From an uncultured Pelagibacteraceae bacterium (GTDB lineage: Bacteria; Pseudomonadota; Alphaproteobacteria; Pelagibacterales; Pelagibacteraceae), in assembly GCA_902578265.1 (NCBI GenBank), contig CACHCA010000004.1, forward strand, positions 1-64,000: a DNA stretch of 64,000 nucleotides. Direction: 5' to 3'. Below the pieces are notes generated by a model, which searched no databases, was not told the origin of the DNA, and saw only the letters and a list, made by a program, of their open reading frames with translations. Made by a program: the position numbers and the translations under genes. This document shows positions 63,982 to 64,000 of this stretch, one piece after another; position 1 is the stretch's first letter; each line of letters opens with the position of its first letter.

Positions 63982-64000
63982 TGTCCAAAAATCTAGAGGA
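63981..64000 (+). CDS. Start of the next gene, cut by the window edge
   Basis: An ATG overlapping the cupin stop (TGATG) opens a frame reading MSKNLE at the right edge. Only six codons are visible, so no product can be named; the overlap pattern is the only support. Confidence 0.35.

Noticed and set aside
1..64000. CRISPR array, IS element or prophage remnant
   Set aside because: No regularly spaced repeats, terminal inverted repeats, transposase, integrase or phage structural genes were seen on either strand.

Overview
This window looks like a chromosome segment of a marine alphaproteobacterium of the SAR11 clade (Pelagibacterales). The DNA is very AT-rich, genes are packed tightly on both strands with many 1-11 base overlaps, and no stretch longer than about 215 bases lacks a gene. 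The gene content fits the clade: a blue-tuned proteorhodopsin next to ferredoxin and ferredoxin reductase genes, one polyamine ABC transporter with catabolic genes beside it, and few regulators. I saw no insertion sequence, integrase, CRISPR array or rRNA gene. The placement rests on gene content and order, not on a marker-gene tree.

Layout. 1-4.8 kb: isoprenoid genes (ispA 3' end, dxs, an ispB-type gene) with aroC and pdxH. 4.9-11.3 kb: an S49 peptidase, glyQS and pyruvate phosphate dikinase. 11.3-17.8 kb: nadC-nadA, tRNA-Leu(GAG), ygfZ, pyrC, an SMR transporter and a propionyl-CoA synthetase. 18-20.8 kb: proteorhodopsin with a strong ribosome binding site and its own terminator, then a ferredoxin / ferredoxin-NADP reductase / GST operon. 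20.8-21.6 kb: dksA followed by two tiny, translationally coupled membrane-protein ORFs (41 and 34 codons). 21.6-29.4 kb: a lipid-linked sugar glycosyltransferase pair, PEP carboxylase, an alginate-lyase-like secreted protein, and umuDC with a well-formed promoter and SOS box. 29.5-36.1 kb: a GFA-family protein, glycerate kinase, a TolC-type protein, recA and alaS. 36.1-44.3 kb: icd, psd-pssA, a GT8-like protein, rlmE, an unusually short guaB, a TPR protein, guaA and panB.

44.3-58 kb is the most coherent accessory block. It holds a maleate isomerase/EutA-like protein, an ectoine-hydrolase-like M24 enzyme, potA, potD, potB, potC, a 3-hydroxyacyl-CoA dehydrogenase/enoyl-CoA hydratase fusion, an agmatinase-family ureohydrolase, an aldehyde dehydrogenase and an ArgE/DapE-type deacylase. 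Together these suggest uptake and breakdown of nitrogen-rich solutes such as polyamines, guanidino compounds and possibly ectoine. 58-64 kb: CsaA, a LysE-family exporter, aconitase, a YfgM/BamB-like envelope pair and a cupin.

I found no wholly unknown multi-gene system. The least explained items are the two small ORFs after dksA, the alternative pairing possible in the proteorhodopsin leader, the guaB without CBS domains, and the solute-catabolism block.
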